From Helianthus annuus (taxonomy: Eukaryota; Streptophyta; Magnoliopsida; Asterales; Asteraceae): a DNA stretch of 64,000 nucleotides. Positions 11,462-22,394 of the stretch are shown piece after piece. The DNA is taken from assembly GCF_002127325.2 (NCBI RefSeq), contig NC_035448.2, positions 12,787,408 through 12,851,407 of the forward strand, read 5' to 3'. The notes below the pieces were generated by a model, which saw only the letters and a list, made by a program, of their open reading frames with translations, made no database searches and had not been told where the DNA came from. The stretch's first letter is position 1. Every line of letters starts with the position of its first letter. The position numbers and the translations under genes are program-made.

Positions 11462-14385
11462 TGTCACACCCCCAAATTACCACCTAGGGAGTGTCCCTGT
11501 GAGGCGTGTGACGACTAGCATTGAGCCACCAATTACATTGAATCACAAGTTCAAAACAAAGTTTCATAAATTAATAGAAATAAAATCCAAGCACAAGTTG
11601 TTCGAAACCATTAAGTTCAGCGGAAGCATTAACGTATCACAATGTATAAGTTTCACACAACCAAAGTAAATAAATGTTTGTTAAATAACTCAACAATGCA
11701 ACCATGACCACTCGCGCCCTCCAGCCAGCAAGTTCCTGCGTTCCAAGTACCTAAGGACCTGCGAGCATGTAACACGTGTATCAGACAAAGTTGGCGAGTT
11801 CACAGTTTTAGAAAACGTTTGTTACCCGTTGTAAAACAGTTCAATAACCAATGCAAGTAATATTGTTAATATCTCATTTCCGAACAATGACGGCTCCTGA
11901 AATACACGACTGCCCTTCCCACGTACTCCTATCTAGTACTGGGCCAGACTGGGTCATTAGTTCACCTCCGTCCTCTACAGGCACGGGGTGAGGGTGCCAA
12001 ACCTAAGTAGCGCTACTAACTAATACCCGATGAGGGACTTACAAAAGATGATAGGTGAGAATATTAACCAATATACCCGTTTTTACCCAAAGACTTATCC
12101 CCCCATGGGATACCCAACTGACTGTCCCCAACCACTGGGACGCATGCTCGAATGTAGTGAACTCACCTTAGATTGCTCGGTATGTTACTTTACACTACCC
12201 ACTCCAAGTTGGTCAACCAAACCCTACCGTGGTTACCAAAGATTGTCAGTTTCGCATACACATAATTCACGTGTCTTTCACATAAAATACACATGAAGTG
12301 TCCACATAAATCAGATATCATTAGACAGGTTGAAATCAAGAGATCATGTAACACACAGTTCATAACGGCAAGTAACAAGTATTTGAGTCCTGTGTAAAGT
12401 TTACATCTCACGCAACCACTTTGACAGCTCAAAACATTAAACACTTATATGGGCGATTTATATCCGATCACTTGAACCATTCGGTCCAATTGTGTGTTGT
12501 ATACATGTGTGTGTATGTGGCCCAATAGCACCGGCCCAAAGGAAGTTCGCAACCCACATCCTTCTGTGCGACCAGCCTATAATGTGTGACTTAGACTCAA
12601 TCGTGCAAACGTGCAACATGTTGTAATTGTGCGATTCATGACTGGCCCAGTCCACAACTTTCCACGGCCCATATTAGTGTACGTTTAAATTATGTTCCCA
12701 GCCCATTCATCCTCGGCCCAACATGACTAACCCAATGGTGCATTATGCGATCAGTGTTTTTGTGCGATTACCCCCTCCTTCTTTCTGTTACACTTCCCTC
12801 AAATGTGGTTAGTTAGTTTCATAATTATTCAGTTAATTCCCATCATTTTCGCAACAATCAATATCGAAACACCTTTTCATTTCGAATTAAATAGTATGTT
12901 AGATTTCTAAACCCGAATAACCGTTTACCAAATAACAATAGGCTAACAACATTAAATTTGATCATAATTCACAATCATCGCATCTCGCGATTCAATCGTT
13001 CAAAACTTAACTCATATGGTCAACACACAACCCTCGATCACATCCATACTATCAAGACCATTCTAAATATGATCCCTAAAAATAGTAGTTCACATGAATC
13101 ATTGTTCCATCATTAACAGCGAGTAGTGCATAACAAACATTCAAATCAAATCTATGCATTTCATTGACACTAGCTTTATGAACTGGTACTTTATCATCAT
13201 CACCCAAGGTCTTTTGACTAATAAGAACCCTAGTTATCATATTCAATAAATAACATCCTAAACATTCCTGATTTCGATGCATCAATTTATTATTATACCA
13301 CTACCCACCTATGCTACTCGACAAAACAAAACAAGGCTCATAACATTCTGTTCGGTTCCACAAATCCCTATAACTCTCATAACCCTTGTTATTAGAATAC
13401 CATTTTATTGTCAGAACCTTTATTACTTGCCACGTTAACTGTTACCCCATCCTTATGGACAAAACATATTTAGCATGAAAACACTAATTCATATTTATTA
13501 TTATATAATCTTCATCAGTTGTCCCATACATACAAATCGAACAACATTAATTAACAATTATTTATCATCAAGCAAGTCTGAATCATTAACATTATAATCA
13601 CCAATCAAGCCACTTTGCACACTCTTAATCAGCCGATTATCACAAGAATTAACCACACTCCCACGATCATATTATCACGGATTCATCTAATATTACGCAT
13701 ACATTCAACATATCCAAACATGCAGTTACACATAACCGAGCAAGATTAAACAAAGTTAAACAAATATATTCCTATTCTCGTAACTATGATGGATTATTAT
13801 TCTAACAACACTTGATCCACAAATATGTTTACAACCAATTATATCACGTAATTAGTCTATTGACCCACAACTAATATTAATGAATAACAAAATATGCACT
13901 AACCCGGTTACGAGGTACAAGAGGTGTTGGAGTCCGGGGGGGGGGGGGGGGGTGGCTGCCGTCAATGATGGGAAAGTGAGGAAAAAATAATAGGGTTTGT
14001 TACCCCTTTATGACTGTGATAGGTATATGAACCCCACGCATGATCTAGACAAGTGGGTTAATCATCTAAAGAAGTGGGCCGATCCCACTTAATCCTTTAT
14101 TTCTGATTTTGGCTTCAAAGAAAGTGGGCCGATACCTACTTATCTATGACTGTGTGATCTTTTAAGCGGTGCGCGACTCGGTAAGATGTGCGACAAGATT
14201 TATGCGGTACTTAATTAATATAAAATAACTTATATTGTATGAATAAATAACACTCTAAAAGACCAGTCTACGATTAGCGTCACAGACACCCGATTATTAC
14301 ATGAGATGAGACATGATGTGCAATTATGCGCACTAGAGATCAAGGAAATCAAGTACCACTAACCTTGCAAGTTCGGGTTGTCACA
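11462..14385 (-). repeat. 5' LTR of element B
   Basis: This 2924-bp repeat adjoins the PBS and is followed by TSD cgctt. It matches 4185-7106 almost base for base. Confidence 0.9.
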
Positions 14386-14545
14386 CGCTTCATCACCAAG
14401 CATCCGAAATTCACCGGTTTAAGCCGATTAACCTGTAACGTCACAAATATGCGTAGTTATCACATTCATGCCATATAATTACTTCAAACGCAATAAAACA
14501 CTCAATATAATATACTTTAATACCCGGGTTTCACACACTCCATCA
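14386..14545 (-). repeat. Element A 3' LTR, remainder after element B
   Basis: Begins with the B target duplication cgctt and continues atcaccaagcatccg, matching 18705-18862. It ends ctccatca at 14545. Confidence 0.75.
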
Positions 14546-14559
14546 CATACCCACACTTA
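14546..14559 (-). other. Polypurine tract of element A
   Basis: The minus strand reads TAAGTGTGGGTATG directly before the 3' LTR. Related AAGTGTGGGG motifs recur inside the element near 15780, 16079 and 16532. Confidence 0.55.
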
Positions 14560-16243
14560 TCTTTGATTGTCCTCAAGCAACCATTACAAACAATACTCAC
14601 CTTATTAACTAATCACCATTGCATCCCTTACCGACTTAGCAATTTAAAGTCCCAAGTCATACCCATCCCAAAGACTGACACAATCGAGATTGACAATCTG
14701 ACAGTTAAGTGATACGCATTTAAAACAAATTAAGACTTGCCTAACTAAAACAAACATGCTTATGATACTAAACACATGCCACACGCCCGTTACAATAATC
14801 ACTCCTCTCGGTTCAATCAAGACTAGCGTGTAATGTGCTAGTATATTTCACTCAAAACCAAATATGCTACTTTGCAATCATAAGCTTGTATGGCAATCAC
14901 ATCTCCACTGTATCAAATAACATAGCACATATCAAAAGGACTTACGGGTTTTGGGTTAAGGGTAAAGGTAAGGAATTGATTTTGGGTTTTTATAATTATT
15001 GGCGAACACAACGAATATACCAAACCATGACAACTTTATTCACAATAAACTACTAACACTTTGGGTGATTTTCAACCCAATTATTTAACACGAACATAAG
15101 AATGATTTTTGTTTTTGTTTTTCTTTATTTTTTCTCTTTTTTTTCTTTTTCTTTCAACAAACATCTAACGCACAATTTTCATTTATGGTTGGTAATCAAA
15201 TGGGTCAAACAAGGTGTAACAATCGAAAGGTGAATGGCTCAACAGGGTTAACTAAGGTAAGATGGATAAACGATCAACAAATGAAACAATGACGGGATCA
15301 TAATGCCTTTATCATCTATGTGCATACGCTAAACCACAGTCTCGGCATGTATCAAACCACACAAGTTCTAACACAACGCAACATATGGCCTACACTCAAC
15401 AAATGAACATTTATAGTAATTCAAACTAACAACTCAGTAGGCTCAAATATCTCACTGAATCAAAAGGAATATGGGTTATCGACATATAGCATGTGTAATT
15501 CCTAAAGCATGTTACCCCTAGTTAGGCATCTCTTCTCAATTATTTTCTAAAACTTGTCAGAAATACTCTCGTGAAACTTAAAGGGACAACCATGACTAGG
15601 GATCTAACTTTGTTTAATATCAGTAGGAACCCTTAAGCGATTAAAAATGTTGGTTTTCATGTAGGTCAAGCATACTTGAGACAAAAATTTTCAAAGTTTT
15701 TCAATTTTTTTCCAATTTCAACCAATTCAAGCATTTAAGATCAACAATCTTACCAACCCTCTCTCGAGTTACCGCATCCCCACACTTGGGATACATTGTC
15801 CCCAATGTATAGTGCAATTTATAATCTAGCCTCGAGAGATACCACCCACAAACCATGAACGGCTAACACCTAGATGACTCGACACAAGGAAAAAAAAACA
15901 CTCCCAACACAAAGACTTACACCACCAATTTCACAAATAAAATAAAAGACAAGATAGAGAGACACATAGACCTGACCAGTAAATCAGCAGTGTCGGTAGC
16001 GGTGCAGCTGCTGCGTTCTAACCGGAACATACGCCCTCATAGATTCTTTGAAATCTCACCGAGAATGTTGCCAAACATCCCCACACTTGATTCATTGCAT
16101 CCATGAAGATGGAACGTAGAAACCTGTCAAAACACAAACACACCAGATCGAGACCAAGCCAAAATACAATACTCTACATCCTCGGGCTGCCTCCCGAGAG
16201 CGCTAAGTTTAAAGGTATTCAGCCAGACCGTACCTGATATGCG
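14560..16243. other. Non-coding interior of element A
   Basis: About 1.7 kb with no credible ORF. It contains a T-rich tract at about 15095-15150 and several ccccacactt motifs. It sits where pol would lie in a complete element. Confidence 0.5.
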
Positions 16244-16594
16244 CTACGGTGGTCTCAGTGTACATTTACCCCTTGTATTTCCCATGAATGCACGGTACCT
16301 GACATCACTGATCCAGCGGGGTCTAATTTTTATCAAGATGTCCACCGGCGCACTGTAGTCCGCCCTCAATCCACACTTTCCTATCGTGTTCCCAACATAC
16401 ACTCGGTAGTTAACTCTCCACAAGCATTTGTTTTTACTCAATATCAGCAGATGAGTCGGATTATTGCACAACCACTTTATGATGATCCGCCCAATGTCCT
16501 TCACCGTCACCTTCCTCATCTCTATACGTGCATCCCCACACTTATTTTTTGGAATGTCTTCTTTCACCTCATCACCTTCAACAAATTTCTCCAC
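16244..16594 (-). CDS. Uncharacterised ORF in element A
   Basis: A 116-residue ORF within the internal region, downstream of the gag-like ORF at 16797. It starts MEKFVEGDEVKEDIPKNK and ends with two related segments (VNYRVYVGNTIGKCGLR and VRYRAFMGNTRGKCTLRPP), suggesting an internal duplication. No RT, protease or integrase motif is seen. It may be a remnant of an element-specific protein or a chance ORF; I do not recognise it. Confidence 0.3.
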   Translation of the reverse strand: MEKFVEGDEVKEDIPKNKCGDARIEMRKVTVKDIGRIIIKWLCNNPTHLLILSKNKCLWRVNYRVYVGNTIGKCGLRADYSAPVDILIKIRPRWISDVRYRAFMGNTRGKCTLRPP

Positions 16595-16796
16595 ATCTGA
16601 CTGTTCAGCAATTTAGAGAATCACCGGTGTGGTATTAACCTCCACAACCTCGTCCCTACTTGAGAAGGAGACATCTATAGAGACACCCATCTATCCCTGG
16701 CTTGGCGTTTTTCCATTGGAGTCATTCTCGGCCCATCATCCTTCACTTCAGCCATCAAAAGATCATACTTTTGAATCCACATCTCCAACTGGTCCT

Positions 16797-17192
16797 CTAT
16801 TGACAGGTCAGGTTTTGCCAATTGCTCTTCAACGTATGCAGGTCTCGTTGTCTCATGTATTCAATAAGACTTCCAAATTGGGGTGATTGATGGTAACTAT
16901 GTGACTGGGGTGCACATTCAGACTCACCCTGATCAAATGTATGTTGGGTATGATAGGCATCCTGATAGTGTACTGGATGGTCTTCATAAGAAAGTCGAGA
17001 GTATTCATCATAACAATCGTTATATTCCTCTTGGTAACTCACGCTTTGTACCATCCCCGGATCATAGCTACTCTCATCCCATGTCTGCTCATCATAACAA
17101 TAATTTGTATCCGACTGGTAATCATATGCAACTCGCAGCGAATCAGAGTAAGAATAGTATGGGTGGACATGATCATCAGAATAAAAATCCAA
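16797..17192 (-). CDS. Gag-like ORF of element A
   Basis: A 131-residue ORF starting about 260 bases from the PBS, in the position of gag. Composition is extreme in Tyr, Asp, Ser, His and Gln (SDDHVHPYYSYSDS, YQEEYNDCYDEYSRLSYED), then SPQFGSLIEYMRQRDLHTL. That last segment resembles the LE..M..YM-type helix seen in gag of Athila/Tat-like elements (inference from style only). No zinc knuckle is present. Overlapping plus-strand ORFs at 16883-17248 and 16941-17360 look like shadows. Confidence 0.4.
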   Translation of the reverse strand: MDFYSDDHVHPYYSYSDSLRVAYDYQSDTNYCYDEQTWDESSYDPGMVQSVSYQEEYNDCYDEYSRLSYEDHPVHYQDAYHTQHTFDQGESECAPQSHSYHQSPQFGSLIEYMRQRDLHTLKSNWQNLTCQ

Positions 17193-17449
17193 CTCATTTG
17201 CACTCCTCTGTTCTTCTTCATGCCTGTATCGAGCCTCTCAACAGTTAATTCCTGGATGCAGCGGATTCTTGCAAAGTATACATGTAGAGTACTCGAGAAA
17301 TCTTCTTCTCAAATAACTTGCCATCCTGCAGAAACACATAAACACAAGCACCAAGCATAAATCTGAACAAAACAAAACAAAACAAAACTGACACTATTTT
17401 TGGATTTTTTTTTTAACTAAAACTTTACACTAAACACTTTGCGCACGCC

Positions 17450-17467
17450 TCCCCGACAATGGTGCCA
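17450..17467 (-). other. Primer-binding site of element A (diverged Asp-tRNA type)
   Basis: The minus strand reads TGGCACCATTGTCGGGGA, a diverged form of the tRNA-Asp site also seen in element E, three bases from the LTR at 17471. Confidence 0.55.
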
Positions 17468-17470
17468 TTT

Positions 17471-18862
17471 TGATAACTGTCGAACGGGTCATGCAAAAAC
17501 CCAAATAACCTAGGTAGCTAGGGTAAGTATGATAACGAATCCAGAGGAGTCTGGTGGAAAGCGTTATGAATTAAGTACTGATTAACTAATTGCAAAAATA
17601 TAAAATTATTGGTTTGTTTGTTTAGACTAAAACTTACTAAAAGCAAGTTGTAAACAGTTGGAGAAAAGGTGATTCCTCCAAGTTTCAGATTCAAAGTGGA
17701 CTTCAGGTGATTAGTTTTAATTGAGAAAATCACATAGACATGATCCAGATAATTAATTAGCTGATTATGATAAAAGAGGACTAAGTACTTTGATTGATTA
17801 GCAACGAAAGTTATCACACGATTATCAATTGAAGATTACCAAACCTAGTCCCTATCTAATATATCCCAATTACTAGAACTCTCGGAAATTGAAAGAATCA
17901 ACACTAGGTTTTAAGTAAAATCAATTGTTTATAATCAACCAAATAAATCCCTAAGCAAAAAGCATCGAATGCTTAGATTGCTAGTCTCAATAACAAAGAA
18001 AAACTCAAAACAATAATCCACTTACAAGAATCCTCCACTCGGAGGAAATCACAAAAAGTTTAGCCGCTCATGTGGGTTGACCGATCTCGCAGGCTTGATA
18101 CCCGGTTGAAACCAACTTTCCTATAATTAATATTTTTTATCAATGATCAAAATAATGATTATGTTCAAAAAAATGGTTGCCAATCTCTGCGTGAATATAT
18201 ATGACGGTTCCTTTTTCAATGTTCACCTCTTGCCGTCAATTATATGATAGAGTTGTGATTTCTTAAATCACAAAAATCCTCCACCAATATGTTTGTCGTC
18301 AAAAAAATTGAAGATGTCTTGTTGACTTTCTTTTTTTTCCTTTTCACGTGCAACTTTTATATATTAGGGTTAAAAAACCCATTAAATGCCCATAACAAAC
18401 ACACATGTGTGTGGCTAATTTCATCTACCCGTAGCCTACGGTTAAAGCACCGTAGGTTACGGTTCGTACATTCTGTTGTAATCAGACAACTCTACCTGTA
18501 GGTTACGCTCCCATTCCGTAGCATACGGTCTAACATGTTGTGTATTTTTTCCAGCCACACTCCTCACACACCCAACTTTCATTTAATTACCAATCAGCCA
18601 CTAGGCTTCAATATTACGTGTTTCTTATGTTTTCAAGTAATTTTACTACCCGAACAAGTACCTAGCAACATGATATGCCCCGGTTAACATCCATAGGTGT
18701 TCCGCTTCATCACCAAGCATCCGAAATTCACCGGTTTAAGCCGATTAACCTGTAACGTCACAAATATGCGTAGTTATCACATTCACGCCATATAATTACT
18801 TCAAATGCAATAAAACACTCAATATAATATACTTTAACACCCGGGTTTCACACTCTCCATCA
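17471..18862 (-). repeat. 5' LTR of element A
   Basis: A 1392-bp LTR, TGATAACTGTCG to ctctccatca, followed by TSD gaatt. It lacks the MITE and element B that disrupt its partner, so it supplies the empty-site sequence for both insertions. It has a cluster of ccgtagcctacgg-like palindromes at about 18428-18530. Confidence 0.8.
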
Positions 18863-18896
18863 GAATTCCAACAATTCGTTCATTATCTGTTGTTGT

Positions 18897-18990
18897 CTCA
18901 ATAATATGAATGCACGCAACGAATTTGACAACTGTGACAGCTTATTAAAAGTTCCTCAGGCTCACAGCAACCGCACTGGTAACAAATAGT
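18897..18990 (-). pseudogene. PHD-finger gene fragment (copy 2)
   Basis: The minus strand encodes the CYQC...EPEELLISCHSC...CVHSY pattern, with extra bases disrupting the frame after CYQC. It is a near-duplicate of the copies at 19029 and 20778. Confidence 0.45.
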
Positions 18991-19028
18991 GTATTGAATG
19001 TGAACCATGCTTGTACAATATTATGAAA

Positions 19029-19145
19029 AAGAATGCACACAACGAATTTGACAACTGTGACAGCTTATTAAAAGTTCCACAGGCTCACGTCAACCGCACT
19101 GGTAACAAACTGGTATTACTGGTGGCTGTTCTGGAAATTGAAGGA
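19029..19145 (-). pseudogene. PHD-finger gene fragment (copy 3)
   Basis: Same exon as copy 2, only about 130 bp away, with the flanking valine/proline-rich codons (PVIPVCYQC) preserved. It lies beside a PMKQV module. Confidence 0.45.
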
Positions 19146-19540
19146 AAAGGATTGCGATTATGTTTTTCAACGGGGATGTAATGCAATGATTCCTCTCAAT
19201 TGAATAGACAAACACTTGCTTCATAGGACTCACTTAAATCGTCTCGGATGTAATAACAGTACGGTTAGTGGATGTTAATTGTTGGGATGTGAATGTTCAG
19301 AAAGTAGAAATCACCTCCAATCCTTTCCTGGTCAAATCACACACTATAAAGTTTAAACTTATCGTTATCTAACTACCGAGTCACACCAATTCGTTGAACC
19401 CACACATTTGTGTGTTGTAGTCTGGAAAGATGATCGAATAGAGATCTAAATACCAAACTGTGGAGAACTTGTTTGCGTTATCCTTCTTGATGCAGATCCG
19501 GTGATCTTCAAGAGATAGAGGTTTAAATTGAGTTTTAGAA

Positions 19541-19972
19541 TACGCTAAAATATGCGAAAACACGCTAAAATATGTCAAAATACGCTAAAATATGCGAAAA
19601 TGCGCTAAACTACTCTAAAGTACGCTAAAATATGTCAAAATATGCTAAAATACTCTGAAATACGCAAAATACTCTAAATTACTCTAAAATACGCTAAAAT
19701 ACGCCGAAATACATTAAAATACGCCGAAATACGTTAAAATATGCTAAAATACGATGCAATATGTTAAAATACGTCATATTACTATAAAATACGCTAAAAT
19801 ACGCCGAAATGCGTTAAAATACGCCAAAATGCGTAAAAATAACCTAAAAATAGGTTAAAATAAGCTAAAATACATCAGAATACGCTCAAATACGTCAAAA
19901 TACTATAAAATACGCAACAATATGTTAAAATACGTCAAAATAGGCAAAAATACGTCAAAATACGCAACTAAT
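19541..19972. repeat. 10-bp tandem array with phased A-tracts
   Basis: About 43 degenerate copies of tacgctaaaa occur head to tail with an almost unbroken 10-bp period; a 1-bp slip near 19670 is compensated near 19840. Each unit has a run of 3-5 A residues, so A-tracts recur once per helical turn, the classic layout of intrinsically curved DNA. No ORF is implied. The array sits inside the captured-gene block. Confidence 0.9.
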
Positions 19973-20248
19973 GATATTTCCACAAGCGTATACATATAAC
20001 ACGGCACTATACAATAGAAGTGGATTTCAAACAAAATTGTACTTAATCATAGAATACGATAATCGCACGCAGCCGAACGTCACCGAAACGACGCATGTTG
20101 AAGGTATATGTCATAAAATGACAAAATATGCAAAAGTTCGTCAAAAAACAACATGTATACGCGTCAAACCGAGGAAAACACGATAAAAAAATTTTTCAAA
20201 TTATGCTATATACGATCGTATAGGCCTATGTTGAATCGTATATCAGAA

Positions 20249-20284
20249 TAATACGCATCGTATAGGCCTATACGATGCGTATTA
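20249..20284. repeat. Perfect 36-bp palindrome, copy 1
   Basis: The half-site AATACGCATCGTATAGG is followed directly by its reverse complement, extended by T/A on the outside. A decayed partial copy precedes it (about 20208-20240). It lies in a roughly 105-bp unit that is tandemly repeated to include copy 2. Confidence 0.9.
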
Positions 20285-20353
20285 AACTTTGAATTTCTCA
20301 AAAATACCCCTAAATTTATCAAAAAAACATGGTTATTTCAGTAATTTCGTCGA

Positions 20354-20391
20354 TTAATACGCATCGTATAGGCCTATACGATGCGTATTAA
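20354..20391. repeat. Perfect 38-bp palindrome, copy 2
   Basis: Same core as copy 1 with two extra flanking pairs (TT...AA). It is followed by the same aactatgaatttctc sequence that follows copy 1. Confidence 0.9.
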
Positions 20392-20585
20392 ACTATGAAT
20401 TTCTCAAAAATACTCCTGAATTTATCGAAGCTATAGAATGAGATCCTCCACTGTTGGGTTATCATCTTTCAACCCCATTTTCTCTAAATTGAAGGAAAAG
20501 GACTGCGATTCTGTTTTTCAACGGAGATGTAATGCAATGATTCCTCTGAGTTGAATAGACAGACACTTGCTTCATAGGACTCACT

Positions 20586-20765
20586 TGAATCGTCTCGAAT
20601 GTAATAACAGTACGTTTAGCATCCGTGTCTACTTGAATTACTGGAAGCAAAGGATAACAAAGATGAACATTGTATTTATCACGAAAGTACTGAACAACCG
20701 AGATAGCAGCTCCGGTTTCATCAGTTGCATTTGGAACAAGAAGTCCAACAATTCGTTCATTATCT
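20586..20765 (-). pseudogene. Argonaute PAZ-domain-like gene fragment
   Basis: One minus-strand frame reads NERIVGLLVPNATDETG, AISVVQYFRDKYNVHL, CYPLLPVIQVDTDAK, RTVITFETIQ without a stop. The SVVQYF..KYN....YP.LP..QV core and an upstream RIVGL match the pattern of plant Argonaute PAZ domains (RISGL...VVEYF...Y.....LPCLQVG). It ends at CAA followed by GTGAGT, a plausible splice donor. The upstream side runs into the PHD copy (20778-20895) in a different frame, so the two are a chimeric join of unrelated exons. Annotation is by motif memory only. Confidence 0.45.
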
Positions 20766-20777
20766 GTTGTTGTCTCA

Positions 20778-20895
20778 ACAATATGAATGCACGCAACGAA
20801 TTTGACAACTGTGACAGCTTATTAAAAGTTCCTCAGGCTCATGGCAACCGCACTGCAGGTAACAAACTGGTATTACTGGTGGTTGTTCTGGAAAT
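20778..20895 (-). pseudogene. PHD-finger gene fragment (copy 4)
   Basis: Contains the PHD segment EPEELLISCHSCQIRCVHSYC, preceded by CYLQC with an insertion (ctgcaggt) relative to other copies. It overlaps the 3' part of ORF 20839-21162. Confidence 0.45.
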
Positions 20896-21162
20896 TGAAG
20901 GAAAAACACTCAAAGAAAACAAACAACTCGCATTGAATTCCATACAAGTTTGCGGTTCACCATAACTATTGTCGATTTTGTATACCTGGTTTGCTTTCTC
21001 TAGAATATCTACAATCCAATCAACGCACATTATACGTTTCAAATAAAGGGTCCCATCATTACAACCACTTGTTTGAAAATGGCCAGGAGAGTTGAAAAAA
21101 CTGCAATTGGAATTGATCTTGGAATGATTCCTCTCAATTGAATAGACAGACACTTGCTTCAT
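20839..21162 (-). pseudogene. Unrecognised captured exon, PMKQVSVYS family
   Basis: A 107-residue ORF starting MKQVSVYSIERNHSK. It contains a compact segment with GTLYLKRIMCVDWIVDILEKA and GEPQTCMEFNASCLF, then runs into the PHD copy in a shifted frame. Its first ten or so residues are repeated at 19210-19240 and 20540-20580. It looks like real former coding sequence, but I do not recognise the family. Confidence 0.35.
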
Positions 21163-21169
21163 AGGACCT

Positions 21170-22140
21170 CCACATATCCAACACGTGACCCAAATCGATT
21201 TCGAAGAACATGTAATCTTGAGGTTGGTCTCGGGTGGGCATAAGATTCGTGGGCCCTATTGTCGGATCTGTGACTCCATGGAAGATGTGATTAAGGTAAC
21301 TACCGAATCACACCAATTCGTTGAAACCACATATTCGTGTGTTGCAGTTTGGAAAGATGACTGAATAGAGATCTGAATAAGTTTCTGGAACTGGAGAACC
21401 GTTGTGTCTAATCATATCAACTACCTCCTTGGTAGTTGTTACCATATCCATTATCCCCTTGGTAGTTGTTACAATCGTATGATAATTTTATAAAGTAGCC
21501 CTAAATTAGAGATAAAATTCATACAACGTCAACAACAGCATCAAAATACAGAGCTTCATCCTTATTTCTGTAAATCGCATAAACAAGCATGCCTTGAACG
21601 AGTCTAGAACACGCGTAATCCTCAACCGGCTTTGAAACCAGACGGAATCTATGAAGAAACTGTTCGATTTCACGGTGAGTGGAGAAATTAGCGATAGAGA
21701 AAACTTCGTCGCAGAAGCTTTGAACAAGATAAAAAGGATGAGATATCGGAAATTAGCTCGAAGAAGTTTCTCTCGATCTTCAACACGTGACCCAAATCGA
21801 TTTTGGAGAACGTGTAATCTAGAGGTCGGTCTCGGGTGGGCATAAGATCTGTGGGCCCTATTGTCGAATCTGTGACTTCATGGAAGATGTGATTAAGAGA
21901 ACTACTGAATCACACCAATTCGTTGAAACCACATATTCGTGTGTTGCAGTTTGGAAAGATGGCCAAATAGAGATCTGAATCCTGTTGAGGAACGCATAAG
22001 GGTGAGCACGGACTCCTTCTTTATGTGACAGTCAACAAGCGTATCGTCATTGTGGAGATCAACCTCGTTGAATAGCAACCTTCATTTAGTTTCTTGAATT
22101 GGAGAACCGTTGTGTCTAATCATATCAACTATCGCGATAA
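21170..22140. repeat. Direct duplication of captured-gene modules
   Basis: 21176-21430 and 21780-22140 share modules in the same order: acacgtgacccaaatcg, the tctcgggtgggcataaga block, gggccctattgtcg, gatgtgattaag, and the ccacatattcgtgtgttg block. Between them is a short plus-strand ORF (21651-21845) and an antisense one (21506-21727); neither is recognisable. Confidence 0.5.
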
Positions 22141-22394
22141 GTTTTGTTGAAGTGCAAGAATGAGTATGAAGATAAGTTAAAGATAAGTCAAGAACATGTT
22201 GGAACATGTTGTTGTAGACTATGTTTTGTAGCTATAATGTACTGAAATTTGGTTTGTAATGAATGGAAATGTGTTGACTTTTGTTGATATAGTGATATTA
22301 TCAAGACTCTATATCAATAACTTCCATATCCCCTTGGTAGTTGTTACTATATGAACATTATAAAAGCGCTTCTCTAGACAATCTGGGATTATGT

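Larger units (their letters stand above)
4185..14385 (-). mobile_element. Element B: chromovirus-like Ty3 retrotransposon, LTRs young, coding DNA decayed
   Basis: Two LTRs of about 2.92 kb (4185-7106 and 11462-14385) begin TGTCACACCC and end GGTTGTCACA on the plus strand, so the terminal repeat is TGTGACA. A perfect 5-bp TSD, cgctt, flanks the element (4180-4184 and 14386-14390). PBS and PPT set the minus orientation. The 4.36-kb interior contains recognisable but broken RT and integrase pieces. I noticed about nine substitutions plus a G-tract length change between the LTRs, which indicates a recent insertion. Confidence 0.9.
2646..18862 (-). mobile_element. Element A: non-autonomous Ty3-type LTR retrotransposon hosting nested insertions
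   Basis: LTRs lie at 2646-4184 plus 14386-14545 (left, split) and 17471-18862 (right). Internal DNA spans only 14546-17470 and has no protease, RT or integrase. The PBS (17450-17467) and PPT (14546-14559) place the 5' end on the right. The TSD is gaagt (2641-2645) versus gaatt (18863-18867), one mismatch, and the pre-insertion sequence survives at 20738-20770. The left LTR holds a MITE (3417-3714) and element B (4185-14385). LTR divergence is clearly greater than in B, which fits A being older. Confidence 0.75.

Noticed and set aside
16883..17360. Plus-strand ORFs of 121 and 139 residues in element A
   Set aside because: They overlap the better-placed minus-strand gag-like ORF and the PBS-proximal leader; composition looks like shadow frames.
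21651..21845. 64-residue plus-strand ORF in the captured block
   Set aside because: Composition is plausible for protein, but I recognise no family and it overlaps an equally long antisense frame; left as part of the composite block.
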